In this document: in pieces, positions 1-8,813 of the stretch | How positions within the stretch are numbered: the first letter of the stretch is position 1 | Layout of the letters: each line of letters opens with the position of its first letter | NCBI RefSeq assembly: GCF_000711985.1 | Contig: NZ_JONU01000007.1 | Coordinates: 1,205,373-1,269,372 of the forward strand | Direction of reading: 5' to 3' | DNA: 64,000 bases | Source of the DNA: Rheinheimera texasensis DSM 17496 | GTDB lineage: Bacteria; Pseudomonadota; Gammaproteobacteria; Enterobacterales; Alteromonadaceae | Notes under the pieces: generated by a model | What the model was told of the DNA's origin: nothing | Databases searched by the model: none | Seen by the model: the letters and a program-made list of their open reading frames with translations, nothing else | Position numbers and translations under genes: made by a program

Positions 1-1437
1 GCCGAAGCGGTGGATACCGACAATGTCTACAGTCGCAGCCGGCAGGACCTGAGCTACAGTGCCCTGGAAAACTCGCCGGAATTGCCGCAAACCGCTTTGT
101 ATATTTATGCCGACACTTTACTGCGCGCCGAAGTGCCGCTGCTGGTCGCGGTACAAAATGGTCAGACCCAGCCGCAGGGCCGCGCTTTTACCGGTTCCGC
201 TGAATATGTGCTGCCAGACAATATGGACCATATCGCGGTCTGTTTGTCGGCTGCTGGCCAGCTATGGTCATTGATAGATCAGTTTTTTCCCTACTTTGAC
301 CAAATCAATACCGACTGGAACAGTCAGCTGCGGCCGATGCTACAAAGCTGTCTGGAGCCGGACCGACGGGCTTTTATTCGGCAAATGCATCTGAGCATGA
401 CCCAGCTACAGGACAATCACGTTTGGTTGTATTCCGCCTATAACTTCAACTGGCTGGGCCGTTTTTTCACGCCGGTGCGTTTTGACTGGATTGAAGGCAA
501 GTTGCTGGCGATTTATAAGGATGCTTCGGCCAGTAGCAGTGCTATTGCGGTTGGTGACGAATTGCTGCGTGTGGATGATCGTCCGGCAGCTGAACTGGTG
601 CGCGAGCTCAGCAGTTATTCGCTGCGCTCTGAACACCGGCGTATGGAATGGGCCGCGCAGTTTTACCTGCTACGCGGCACGGAGAATCAGCAGTTTCGCC
701 TGACTTTACGCCGTGCCGATGGTACTGAATATCAAACTCAGTTAACTGCCACTATGTCTGGCGCTATTGCTCAGGCGTCCCGCGAGGCGGTATTTCAGCC
801 ACTGACAGAAACGTCGCGCTCGCTGAATAATCAGTTGCTGTATATCAATCTGGCCCGGCTAAAAGACAGTGATGTGCCGGCAGTGCTGGCACAGGCGCAA
901 AATGCCCGGGGGCTGGTGCTGGATTTGCGGCTGTATCCGGAATCCAGTGCCGCCTGGCGGCTGTTTTTGCCCCATCTGACCGCACAGGCTGTGCCGTCCT
1001 TACCGATGTTTTACCGTTTCAGCAACCATCCTGAGTTTGCCCGGCGTTATCAGCGTGCGATTCCGCAGTTCGTGCAGCCGCTTGCCCCGCAGCTGAGTAT
1101 GCCGGCTGTAGTGCTGAGTTCGCGGTACAGCGTCAGCAATAATGAGCATTTGCTGGGGTTTATCCAGAAAATGGGCATTCCGGTACTGGGCGAGCCGACT
1201 TTTGGCATCAACGGCAATATCACCTTGTTTCGCATTGCCGGTGGTTCGGAGCGCAATGGCTTGAGCGGCTATTTCACCGGCATGCAGGTTAATCAGCATG
1301 ACGGCAGTGCTTTGATTGGCCGTGGTATTCAGCCCGATCTGTTGGTGCCGGTAACCGCTAAAGGCCTGCGCGAAGGGCGGGACGTGCAATTAGAAGCCGC
1401 GCAGGCTTATCTCGAACAGCGACTGGCGCGGCCGTGA
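1..1437 (+). CDS. S41-family (tricorn/CtpA-like) peptidase, 5' end cut by window
   Basis: The reading frame is open from base 1, so the visible 475 residues after a GTG at 10 are probably the C-terminal part of a longer protein. The order of parts fits an S41 peptidase: a helical segment with FPYFDQINTDW (about residues 93-103), a PDZ-like stretch around residues 165-200 (GDELLRVDD), then the protease core. The core has a serine-containing SVSNNEHLL segment (about 375-383) and GEPTFGINGN (about 395-404), followed by a GIQPDLLVP tail typical of the family. The CtpA-type lysine motif is not obvious, so a tricorn-like catalytic set is more likely. Substrate unknown. It ends convergently, 7 bases from the next gene. 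Confidence 0.75.
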   Translation, partial: AEAVDTDNVYSRSRQDLSYSALENSPELPQTALYIYADTLLRAEVPLLVAVQNGQTQPQGRAFTGSAEYVLPDNMDHIAVCLSAAGQLWSLIDQFFPYFDQINTDWNSQLRPMLQSCLEPDRRAFIRQMHLSMTQLQDNHVWLYSAYNFNWLGRFFTPVRFDWIEGKLLAIYKDASASSSAIAVGDELLRVDDRPAAELVRELSSYSLRSEHRRMEWAAQFYLLRGTENQQFRLTLRRADGTEYQTQLTATMSGAIAQASREAVFQPLTETSRSLNNQLLYINLARLKDSDVPAVLAQAQNARGLVLDLRLYPESSAAWRLFLPHLTAQAVPSLPMFYRFSNHPEFARRYQRAIPQFVQPLAPQLSMPAVVLSSRYSVSNNEHLLGFIQKMGIPVLGEPTFGINGNITLFRIAGGSERNGLSGYFTGMQVNQHDGSALIGRGIQPDLLVPVTAKGLREGRDVQLEAAQAYLEQRLARP

Positions 1438-1444
1438 AAAGCGG

Positions 1445-2950
1445 TCAGTGCTGTTTGCTGAAGGTCATGCCACTTAGCGTCAGATGCTGCACCTTGCCTT
1501 GGGCTACGGCAAACTTCACCACTTCGCCGGAATTAGGCACCAGTTCCAGTCGTAGTTCGTCCGCTGTATCAAAACCAGTGGCGATGGCCTGCAGTGCACC
1601 CCAGCGAAATACCAGCTGTTGCTGGGCGTTGAGACTCAGCGTCATCTCGCCAAGCTGTGGGTGCTGATAACGGCCGACGTAAGCGGCAGCTGGCAGGCTC
1701 AGCAGCGTTTTACGGCCCTGGATTTTTTGCTGTTGCGCTTGTTTCATTGCCGGTAACTGCGCCAGTTTTTGCTCGAGTTTGGCAAAACCGGCTTTGACTC
1801 TGGCTTTTGTGCCAGCGTCACCGAGCAGTAAACCGTAGCAATAATCGGCAATCAGATTATTGAGGTCGCGGCTGAGCACGTCTTCATTGTGTAGAATCAC
1901 CAGACCCATCTGCTGCTTAGGCAGCAACGACAGATGCGCGCTGTAACCCGGAAAACCACCAAAATGATGCAGCATCGCTTCACCTTTATAAGGCCCGGTG
2001 TACCAGCCGAAGGCGTAGCCGGTGCGCTGAAAATCGCCGTAGCTGCTTTCGGTGGTGATCTGGGGTTGCTGAGACTGGCTGATCACGCTGGCTGGCAACG
2101 GGCTTTTTGCGCCCGGTAACTGCGCTGCGACAAATCTGGCTAAATCGCCGGCCGTAGCAAACATGCCGCCGGCGGCATGCATAGTGGCGTCGGTCTTTTG
2201 CAGATACAGCGGCTCGGCACTTTTTAGCAGCGAATAAGGCAATGCCAGTGGCCACTTTGCCGCTTCGCTTTGGCGCGCGCTGCTGTGCTGCATGCCAAGC
2301 GGTTTCAAAATCAGCTGCTGCAAATGGTCCTGCCAGGCGGTGCCGCTCTGCTCGTCCAGCCACAGGCTGGCGATGTTATAGCCGACATTGCTGTAGCGGA
2401 ATTCACCCCATTTGGCTTCTGCGTCCGGCACCGACTGGCTGGTTAGTGCCTTGAGCGTCTGCGGCGTATGAATACCGCTGTACGCTGTGGCCCAGACCAG
2501 TGGCTGATTGTCTAAACCAGACTGATGGCTCAGCAGCTGGCGCAGTGTGACGCGGCTGGCGTCGATATTTGGAAACTTCTGCTGTGGCCACATCTGTTGC
2601 AGGCTTTGCTCTAAATTTACCTTGCCTTGTTGCGCTAGCAGTAAAAAAGCCAGTGCAGTGAATGGCTTGGTTGCGGAGGCAATATAAAAGGCCGTATCAC
2701 CGTTGACCGGCAGCTGGCGCTGAATATCCGCATAACCGCTGTGGTGCTGGTAAATCAGTTCGCCGTTGTGCACAAGCGCAATGGTGCTGCCAAAAGGCAA
2801 GCCGGCCTGTGTCTTCACGGTGGCAATGGCTTGGTCCAGTTCAGCAAAGTCTTGTGGTGTCAGGGGCTGTGCTTTGGCCGGCACGCACAAACTGCCGCAC
2901 AGCAACAACAGGGCTGAGAGCGGTTTTAGTTGGGGCAGCAATGGTTTCAT
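1445..2950 (-). CDS. Secreted serine hydrolase, beta-lactamase class C / PBP4-like family
   Basis: This 501-residue protein begins with a hydrophobic signal peptide ending near AKAQ (residue 28). It carries the three class C/esterase marks: SATK (S92, K95) as the acyl-serine motif, YSN (186-188), and HFG (329-331) in place of KTG. A C-terminal domain of about 130 residues follows the catalytic domain, as in many secreted beta-lactamase-family esterases and D-aminopeptidases. Its start overlaps the stop of the upstream TrmB-type regulator by four bases (ATGA), so the two are co-transcribed and probably translationally coupled. Peptidoglycan peptides, esters or beta-lactams are all possible substrates; the sequence does not decide. 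Confidence 0.85.
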   Translation of the reverse strand: MKPLLPQLKPLSALLLLCGSLCVPAKAQPLTPQDFAELDQAIATVKTQAGLPFGSTIALVHNGELIYQHHSGYADIQRQLPVNGDTAFYIASATKPFTALAFLLLAQQGKVNLEQSLQQMWPQQKFPNIDASRVTLRQLLSHQSGLDNQPLVWATAYSGIHTPQTLKALTSQSVPDAEAKWGEFRYSNVGYNIASLWLDEQSGTAWQDHLQQLILKPLGMQHSSARQSEAAKWPLALPYSLLKSAEPLYLQKTDATMHAAGGMFATAGDLARFVAAQLPGAKSPLPASVISQSQQPQITTESSYGDFQRTGYAFGWYTGPYKGEAMLHHFGGFPGYSAHLSLLPKQQMGLVILHNEDVLSRDLNNLIADYCYGLLLGDAGTKARVKAGFAKLEQKLAQLPAMKQAQQQKIQGRKTLLSLPAAAYVGRYQHPQLGEMTLSLNAQQQLVFRWGALQAIATGFDTADELRLELVPNSGEVVKFAVAQGKVQHLTLSGMTFSKQH

Positions 2951-3843
2951 ACGGGTTCTCCCTGATCTGGCTGGCTGTTTTGGCTGGTATTGGCATCAAG
3001 CCGTGCGACGCTATAGCGTTGATTAAATTGGTCAAATACCTGATTTTTCGTACTAAATGGATGCAAATGCGCGGTTTGCGCGAGGATTTGCTGCGAGCGC
3101 ACCAAATCGTTATTGGCCAGACTTTGCTTCAGTTCAGTCAGGACCAATTCGTACACCAGACCGCAAAACAGGCTCATATTCAACAGCGCGCTGCGGCTTT
3201 TAAAGGCCTGAATGACCCGGCTGAGATCGCTGCTGAGCAGGCCCAAAACAAAATGATTCCCATCGGCCACCAACTTCAGACTGACGTCGGCGGTTTTGCC
3301 GTACACCTCGCGGCCATTGGCGCGCAGCGTCAGCTGTACGCCGGGCAAGTCGGCTGGCTCGTAGATTTTCACCCGTACTTCGACACCACGCGCCGCTGCG
3401 GCGATAAGTTCCTCAGCCAGCAATGGCACTGCAGCCGGCTGCAAGTCGGCCAACAGCAAGCATTGCGCTTCGCGGCAAAGCTGCCGGCAGTCATAGAGTA
3501 ATTGGTCCGGATTTTTCAGCTGATACACCGCTTCCTGCGTATCCGCCGCCGGCAGCTGCTCCAGCTCGGTCACGAGTTCAGTGAGCGTCTGGTTGAATTT
3601 ACGCTGCTCGTGGTCCAGCAACTGGCGCCACGGCACGGCGGCATAGCGTTTTTGCTCCTGCTGCAGCTGCAATACCGCGCCTTTTTGATGCAGGGACTCC
3701 AGCGCCTTATAGACGTTGGCGACCACTTTGCCGACCTGCTTGGCGACGGCATAACCGGTCATCTCACCGTGGCGCAGTAGTGCCAGATAAATATCAGTTT
3801 CCAGGGCAGTAAACCCCAGCTGTTGCAGGCGGACTGTACTCAT
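2947..3843 (-). CDS. TrmB-family transcriptional regulator
   Basis: The 298 residues open with a winged helix typical of TrmB (LGFTALETDIYLALLRHG, then AKQVGKVVANVYKALESL). The central part (about residues 105-250) looks like the phospholipase-D-like effector domain of TrmB proteins. TrmB regulators in archaea respond to sugars; bacterial members are poorly known. The gene lies directly upstream of, and overlaps, the serine hydrolase gene, so it probably controls that hydrolase. A TTAGTAGT inverted repeat sits 19 bases before its start and is a good candidate for autoregulation. Confidence 0.85.
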   Translation of the reverse strand: MSTVRLQQLGFTALETDIYLALLRHGEMTGYAVAKQVGKVVANVYKALESLHQKGAVLQLQQEQKRYAAVPWRQLLDHEQRKFNQTLTELVTELEQLPAADTQEAVYQLKNPDQLLYDCRQLCREAQCLLLADLQPAAVPLLAEELIAAAARGVEVRVKIYEPADLPGVQLTLRANGREVYGKTADVSLKLVADGNHFVLGLLSSDLSRVIQAFKSRSALLNMSLFCGLVYELVLTELKQSLANNDLVRSQQILAQTAHLHPFSTKNQVFDQFNQRYSVARLDANTSQNSQPDQGEPV

Positions 3844-3861
3844 TTGTGACTCGGTATTTGT

Positions 3862-3887
3862 TTAGTAGTATTTGAGACTACTACTAA
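3862..3887. promoter_or_regulatory. Inverted repeat, candidate operator of the TrmB-type regulator
   Basis: TTAGTAGT (3862-3869) is matched by ACTACTAA (3880-3887), giving 8-base perfect arms around a 10-base centre. A tighter reading is TAGTAGT / ACTACTA with a 7-base centre. It lies just upstream of the regulator gene start at 3843. Assignment to this regulator is inference from position. Confidence 0.5.
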
Positions 3888-4049
3888 TGAGCTGTCAGCA
3901 CAACAGAGCGATTTGTAAGCGGATTTATCCACAGTGCTACGCAGCAGCTATTTGCAACAAAGCTGTTAACAAATATCACTGGCACCCTTGCCGACGCCGG
4001 GAATTTTCCGCAAGATGCAGCAACACCTTTGCAATGTTGCCTGATACCA

Positions 4050-4583
4050 ATGCCCAACCAATTACTCGACGCCACATTTTTACAAAACGAATGCCTGAGT
4101 GCGCCGCTGCCACAGGACTGGCAGTATTTGCCGGAACAAGCACTCGGCAAAAGACGCTGGTTGTGGCTCGGGCTGACGGTGCTGCCGCTGGCGGTATTGA
4201 TGCTGCTGATTGTGCTGAGTGGTGGCGAGCTGGCGTTGTATGCGATGTTAGGGTTGGTGTTACTGGTGGGTTTTTTATTGCAGCTGTGGCTGCCGTTTCA
4301 GTTGACGCGGACACGGTATCTGCTGCGCCGGCAGGACTTTTTGCTGGAGTCCGGCGTCTGGTGGCGTCAGGCGGTACTGATCCCGCTGACGCGGGTGCAG
4401 CATGTCACCGTGAGCCAGGGACCGCTGCAAAAACACTATGGTCTTGCCACGCTGAAAGTCTTTACTGCCGGTGGTTTGCATGCCGAAGCGGCGCTGATTG
4501 ATATCGAATACGACGAGGCGCAGCGGTTGTGTCAGCTGCTGAGTCAGCTGATCCCACAAGAGGCGCAATCTGATGCTGCCTGA
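4050..4583 (+). CDS. PH-domain membrane protein, YdbS-like (DUF304/bPH2)
   Basis: A 177-residue protein with two adjacent membrane spans (about residues 35-80) followed by a bacterial PH domain: TRTRYLLRRQDFLLESG..., RVQHVTVSQGPLQKHYGLATLKVFTAGG. This is the YdbS layout. A TTG-started version seven codons longer (4029) exists, but the ATG at 4050 fits family length better; neither has a good Shine-Dalgarno sequence. It overlaps the next gene by 11 bases, and YdbS/YdbT-like genes are commonly paired. Function in the envelope is unknown. Confidence 0.8.
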   Translation: MPNQLLDATFLQNECLSAPLPQDWQYLPEQALGKRRWLWLGLTVLPLAVLMLLIVLSGGELALYAMLGLVLLVGFLLQLWLPFQLTRTRYLLRRQDFLLESGVWWRQAVLIPLTRVQHVTVSQGPLQKHYGLATLKVFTAGGLHAEAALIDIEYDEAQRLCQLLSQLIPQEAQSDAA

Positions 4584-6009
4584 AGCCATGCTGCAGACCA
4601 GCGCCTGGCAGCGGGTATCGGCCTGGGCACTGCTGCCGCTACTGGGGAAATCGGCCTGGGAGTTTTTTGGTTTTATCCTCGGTGGCGCGGTGTTGTCCTC
4701 GCGCGATAAATATGCCGCTTATATGCCTTATGCGCTTGCGCTGTTGGCCCTGCTGATTGTGGCGCGGGCATTGGTCGCCTGGCGCTGCAGCCGGTTTCGC
4801 GTCACGGCGCAGGGCATCGAACTGGAAAAAGGCTTGCTGCATAAAGAGAAGCTGTTACTACCGCAGGCTCGGGTACAGGAGCTGCAGGTCAAACAGCCGT
4901 TTTATTTCCGCCCATTAGCACTTTATGCCGCCAGCCTCGACAGCGCCGGTAGCAAAAAACAGGAATTTGCCCTGACCGGCTTGTCCGAGGCCCAGTTGAT
5001 GCTGTTACAAGGCCATGCCACCAATACACCAGCCAGCGCGTCGACGCCGTTTCACCGGATCTGGCTCGCCACTTTATACAACGCCTATTTGTGGTTGCCG
5101 CTGGCGGCGGTGTTTGGCATGAGTCAGCAGTTTAGAGATGCGCAGGTTATTGATAGGTTGTCAGACGCCAGTAAAGCGCTGCTGCAGCAATACGATATTC
5201 AGCACAATTTGTTGTTACAGCTGCTCAGTGTGCTGATGTTGCTGGCGCTGATTGCTTTGGTGCTGACACTGATGTGTCTGATTTGGCTCTATCCGCAGCA
5301 TTTTCAGCGCGATGCCCGAAAACTGCAGCTGACGCAGGGGGCGGTGCTGAAAAAATCACTGCGGATCTCAGCGCAGCGGGTGCAGCTGGTGCTGGTGAAT
5401 CAGCCCTGGCTGGCACGGCTATTTGGCCATTATTCGTTGATATTCCGTGGTTTTGCTGCAGACAAACAACAAGGTAAGTTTGTCGTACTGGGGCAAACGG
5501 CAGCAGAGCTGGATAAACAGCTACAGGCCCAGCAGCTATTGCCGTTGCCTGAAATTCAAGGTGCGGATTTACAGAAGTTTGTGCCGGCGTATTTCCGCCG
5601 TCAGGCATTATGGTCGGGGCTTGGAGTACTGCTGGTCATGGCACTGATTTGGCAATCCAATATCCCGCCGCTGTGGCTGAAAGCAGCGGTCTCCGTGGGC
5701 TTAAGTTGCTGGTGGCTGCTGGAAACCTGGTTGAATTACCGCTGGCATGGCTACCGGGTACAAGATGATGTGATCTACCTGTGGCAAGGCGGCCTCAGCC
5801 GGCGCTGGTATATGTTGCCGCTACAGCAAGTGCAGCAGGTGCGTTTGCAACAAACGCCGTTTTTTCAGCAGCACCAGATGGTGAATGTGCAGCTGCATAC
5901 CGCCAACGGCAAGCTGACACTGGCCGCTATTCCCAACGCTGCAGCACGACAACTCTACGAACAGGTGCTGGCGCTGCAGTATGTTGAGCCCGGCAGTACA
6001 CTTTCTTAG
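4573..6009 (+). CDS. PH-domain membrane protein, YdbT-like (multiple bPH2 domains)
   Basis: This 478-residue partner of the preceding gene alternates pairs of membrane helices with bPH2 domains. One domain is near residues 75-140 (FRVTAQGIELEKGLLHKE), a second near 245-310 (LTQGAVLKKSLRISAQRVQ) and a third near 390-470 (HGYRVQDDVIYLWQGGLSRRW). Membrane pairs precede each one. GAGG nine bases upstream of the ATG, inside the previous gene, supports this start and coupled translation. YdbT-like proteins are conserved but without a settled function. Confidence 0.8.
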   Translation: MLPEAMLQTSAWQRVSAWALLPLLGKSAWEFFGFILGGAVLSSRDKYAAYMPYALALLALLIVARALVAWRCSRFRVTAQGIELEKGLLHKEKLLLPQARVQELQVKQPFYFRPLALYAASLDSAGSKKQEFALTGLSEAQLMLLQGHATNTPASASTPFHRIWLATLYNAYLWLPLAAVFGMSQQFRDAQVIDRLSDASKALLQQYDIQHNLLLQLLSVLMLLALIALVLTLMCLIWLYPQHFQRDARKLQLTQGAVLKKSLRISAQRVQLVLVNQPWLARLFGHYSLIFRGFAADKQQGKFVVLGQTAAELDKQLQAQQLLPLPEIQGADLQKFVPAYFRRQALWSGLGVLLVMALIWQSNIPPLWLKAAVSVGLSCWWLLETWLNYRWHGYRVQDDVIYLWQGGLSRRWYMLPLQQVQQVRLQQTPFFQQHQMVNVQLHTANGKLTLAAIPNAAARQLYEQVLALQYVEPGSTLS

Positions 6010-6023
6010 AGTGCGGGGGGGAG

Positions 6024-6480
6024 ATGATGAAAACATTACTGACATTGATGCTGTTATTGTGTTGTGGCGCTGGTCGTGCGGACTGCGTGGACACCATTTT
6101 TGAGTATGAAGATACTAAGATGAAAATCTCCATGGGCTTTAAAGAAGGCTGCTACAAAGGGGAGTTGATCCTGTTTTACACAGTCCCGAAAAATAAAAAA
6201 GTCACAGATGCGACTTTTGAAGACTATGTTGAGATTTCTTTCGAACAGGAATGTCCGCAGCAACAATCAGATGGTGAGTTTATCAAAGCTTTTAGTTGTC
6301 GCAAGGACGGTCAGTCGCCACTGGCAGGGGCTCATTACACAGTGAAACGTTATGCCAGCTGAGCTGGAATGTGAAGGCGTAGTTTATCCTGTGGAAAAAT
6401 TTATGTATGTCTGCACAGAAGGCTGTACTGCTCACACACCCAAACAGCTGGTGCTGCCATATTCGGGTGGTACTTGTTAA
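6024..6480 (+). pseudogene. Small secreted Cys-containing protein, frameshifted copy
   Basis: The first frame runs 6024-6362 (112 residues): signal peptide ending at GRAD, then a Cys-poor domain ending in FSCRKDGQSPLAGAHYTVKRYAS and a TGA. Bases 6363-6480, read one base forward, give ELECEGVVYP...MYVCTEGCTAHTPKQ...GGTC and a TAA. That matches the end of the intact paralogue at 6535-6957, which has FSCRKNSQSPLSGATYQ...VYVCLTGCENPRTP. One extra base near 6358-6364 would therefore split the gene. It could be a real inactivating indel, an assembly error or, less likely, programmed frameshifting. A G-rich ribosome site lies at 6015-6023. Function unknown. Confidence 0.7.
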
Positions 6481-6534
6481 AGCCAGCCGAACTTTCAAGG
6501 GTGTTCTGCTCAAATAGTCTTTGTGGAGTTTGTG

Positions 6535-6957
6535 ATGATTAGAAAATTTAGCTGGCTAGTGGTTTTGCTCTACGCGGCGTCCGCAGTGGCCGCGACTTAT
6601 GGCGGAGCTGCTGGCGTCAACAAAAAAGGCGAATTGGTGGCGATTAGTGGCGAAATGGCTGAGTTTTTGGTGGTTTACCGTGACGCCACCAACAACCATG
6701 AACTGCAACGGTTTGACATGAAAAAAGAATGCCCTGATTTTGTCGAATCAGCTGACAAATTTTCATGCCGTAAGAACAGTCAATCGCCGTTATCAGGTGC
6801 CACTTATCAGATCACTATCAAAGCTGATTACCGACCTTGCAAGGACGCAGCACCGAACTTATACCAAGATGCCGGTACTGTGTATGTTTGCCTGACGGGA
6901 TGTGAGAATCCGCGCACGCCAGCGATTTTTTACGTGGCGCCTATGGAATGTGTGTAG
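6535..6957 (+). CDS. Small secreted protein of unknown function, intact paralogue
   Basis: 140 residues starting at ATG 6535, chosen because GGAG at 6525-6528 lies six bases upstream; a GTG four codons earlier is a weaker option. A signal peptide (LVVLLYAASAVAA) is followed by a small domain with conserved Cys residues, including CPDF, FSCRKNSQSPLSG, CKDAA and VYVCLTGCENP. It is clearly related to the frameshifted gene just upstream, so the pair arose by tandem duplication. No family recognised. Probably periplasmic and disulfide-stabilised. Confidence 0.7.
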   Translation: MIRKFSWLVVLLYAASAVAATYGGAAGVNKKGELVAISGEMAEFLVVYRDATNNHELQRFDMKKECPDFVESADKFSCRKNSQSPLSGATYQITIKADYRPCKDAAPNLYQDAGTVYVCLTGCENPRTPAIFYVAPMECV

Positions 6958-7007
6958 CGGTTTTGTCTGAAAGGTTTGTGCCCAGACCAATGCTCTGGCC
7001 AGTAAAG

Positions 7008-7031
7008 CAGTGGCTCCCGCAGGAGCCACTG
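7008..7031. terminator. Hairpin between convergent genes
   Basis: CAGTGGCTCC and GGAGCCACTG form a perfect 10-base stem around CGCA. It lies between the small secreted protein and the SDR gene, which converge here. There is no long T tract, so it may be a weak terminator or a stabilising 3' hairpin. Confidence 0.5.
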
Positions 7032-7038
7032 AGCGCTG

Positions 7039-7803
7039 TTAAAACTCCTGCACCGTCGGGCGCAGCACAATTTCGTTGATATCAACATTGTCCGGCTGCT
7101 CGATAGCGTAAGCCACGGCACGGGCGACGGCGTCGGCCGGGATTTGATTTTGCTGATAAAATGCGTTAACAAATTCAGCGCTGGCACCGTGGCTACTGCC
7201 GTGTTTCAGTTCAGATTCGACTGCGCCCGGTAAAATCGTCGTGGTGCGAATATGGCCACCGACTTCATGGCGTAAACCTTCACTGATGGCGCGTACCGCA
7301 AACTTAGTGCCGCTGTACACAGTGCCACCCGGGCTGAATACTTTTGCGCCGGCCACCGACGAAATATTAATAAAATGACCGCTTTGCTGTGCCTGAAACA
7401 CCGGCAAGGCTGCGGCGATACCGTACAACACGCCTTTGATGTTGATGTCGATCATCCGGTCCCATTCGTCGGTACGGACTTCGCTCATTGGTGCAATCGC
7501 CATCAGGCCGGCATTATTGATGATCACATCTAAGCGGCCGTAGCTTTGTTGCGCCAGCTGCACTGCAGCCTGTAAATCTGCGGCTTTAGTGACATCGACT
7601 ACCTGATACACAGCGTCGCCACCAGCGGCCTTGATCTCGCTGACCAGCTGCGCCAGTCGGTCGGCGCGGCGCGCCACTAACACCAGTTTAGCGCCACGAC
7701 TGGCCAAAAGCCGGGCGGTACTTTCGCCCAAGCCACTGCTGGCGCCGGTGATTAAGACCACTTTCTGACTGATCCCTGCTTGCTGTTGTACTTGAGTATT
7801 CAT
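7039..7803 (-). CDS. Short-chain dehydrogenase/reductase (classical SDR)
   Basis: A 254-residue cytoplasmic NAD(P)-dependent oxidoreductase. It has TGASSGLG (residues 19-26) for the dinucleotide, NNAG (96-99), catalytic S149 and YSGTK (Y163, K167). Arg residues after the second beta strand (VARRADRL) suggest NADPH preference. The length is normal. GGAG nine bases before the ATG supports the start. It is divergent from a LysR-type regulator 120 bases away, the usual layout for regulator and target. The actual substrate cannot be read from sequence. Confidence 0.88.
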   Translation of the reverse strand: MNTQVQQQAGISQKVVLITGASSGLGESTARLLASRGAKLVLVARRADRLAQLVSEIKAAGGDAVYQVVDVTKAADLQAAVQLAQQSYGRLDVIINNAGLMAIAPMSEVRTDEWDRMIDINIKGVLYGIAAALPVFQAQQSGHFINISSVAGAKVFSPGGTVYSGTKFAVRAISEGLRHEVGGHIRTTTILPGAVESELKHGSSHGASAEFVNAFYQQNQIPADAVARAVAYAIEQPDNVDINEIVLRPTVQEF

Positions 7804-7878
7804 CTGTTGTTGCTCCGCGATTAAAGGGTTTTGTTAAACGACAACGGCAGTTTAATTGGCCCGAACTTGCGTTAGAAT

Positions 7879-7915
7879 GGAATAGTTAAGCTTTCAGAAT
7901 TCCAATAATGGGAAT
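7879..7915. promoter_or_regulatory. Repeated GGAAT/ATTCC half-sites in the SDR-LysR intergenic region
   Basis: GGAAT (7879-7883), ATTCC (7899-7903) and GGAAT (7911-7915) form two overlapping inverted-repeat arrangements immediately upstream of the LysR start, in the shared promoter region. This is typical of LysR-type recognition plus activation sites. Assignment is by position only; the last half-site may also serve as ribosome binding sequence. Confidence 0.35.
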
Positions 7916-7922
7916 AATTGCG

Positions 7923-8813
7923 ATGGCACTGAATAAACTCGAGTTGCTACGGATTTTTTGTGGCGCGGCGGAGCTGGGGAATTTTAAAGCCTGTGCCGTC
8001 AAGCTGGCGTTATCGCCGCAAGCGGTGACGCGGGCAGTGCAACAGCTGGAGCAACTGACCGGTGAAGTGCTGTTTCATCGTAATACGCGGCAGGTGCGGC
8101 TCACGCAATTTGGCGCACAATTGTATCAGGATGGCCGTTTGCAATTGGCTCAGCTGGACGAACTATTCAGCCCGCGCCTCTCGACGCAGGATGCACAAGG
8201 GCTGGTTCGGCTGGCGGCGCCAGCAGCATTTCAACCGGTATTAAGCCCGTTATTGCTGGAGTTTGCCAGGCTGCATCCGCAAATTCGGCTCGATGTGCGG
8301 CTGTCCGATCAGCATAGCGATGTGGTCGATGAACAAATTGATTTAGGTATCCGTGCCGGTTTATTGCGCGACCAGAGTTTTGTCGCGGTGCAAGTGTCCG
8401 AAGTGGCGCTGTATCTGGTGGCAAGCCCGGCTTATCTCGCGGCGCATGGTGCGCCTTTGGACCTTGCAACACTGAACGAGCATCAGCAGGTCAGTTTATT
8501 GGACGCCGGCACGGGCCGGCCCTGGGCCTGGTTTTTTCGCGACGGTGAGATTTATCAGCCACGGCAGGTGCGGTTATTGGTCAATGATGCGCAGCAAGAA
8601 CTGGCAGCTGTCGCCGCGGGCCTGGGCATTGGCCAAATTGCAGACTTTCTGGCCAAACCTTTGCTGGCACGGGGCGAACTGGTGCGACTTTTGCCGGAGC
8701 AGGAACCCACGCCCTGGCCGTTGTCACTCTACCGGCCACAGCGCGGCCCGGTGCCGGCCCGCGTACGGCTGTTGTTTGACTTTCTGCGTGAAGGGCTGCA
8801 GAGCTTTAGATAG
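7923..8813 (+). CDS. LysR-family transcriptional regulator
   Basis: About 296 residues from the ATG at 7923, which has GGGA eight or so bases upstream; an ATG five codons earlier (7908) is the alternative. The N-terminal helix-turn-helix is clear (ELLRIFCGAAELGNFKACAVKLALSPQAVTRAVQQLE), followed by the two-lobed effector domain (VRLAAPAAF..., DLGIRAGLL, VAAGLGIGQ). It belongs to the clade with short SDR or quinone-reductase partners. Divergence from the SDR gene suggests it controls that gene and itself. Inducer unknown. Confidence 0.9.
   Translation: MALNKLELLRIFCGAAELGNFKACAVKLALSPQAVTRAVQQLEQLTGEVLFHRNTRQVRLTQFGAQLYQDGRLQLAQLDELFSPRLSTQDAQGLVRLAAPAAFQPVLSPLLLEFARLHPQIRLDVRLSDQHSDVVDEQIDLGIRAGLLRDQSFVAVQVSEVALYLVASPAYLAAHGAPLDLATLNEHQQVSLLDAGTGRPWAWFFRDGEIYQPRQVRLLVNDAQQELAAVAAGLGIGQIADFLAKPLLARGELVRLLPEQEPTPWPLSLYRPQRGPVPARVRLLFDFLREGLQSFR

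Noticed and set aside
2809..3501. A 230-codon plus-strand frame opposite the TrmB-type regulator
   Set aside because: Antisense shadow of a well-supported gene with no domain pattern.
6350..6370. Programmed +1 frameshift as in the RF2 gene
   Set aside because: There is no CTT TGA slippery site or upstream Shine-Dalgarno-like stimulator here; an indel is simpler. Not fully excluded.
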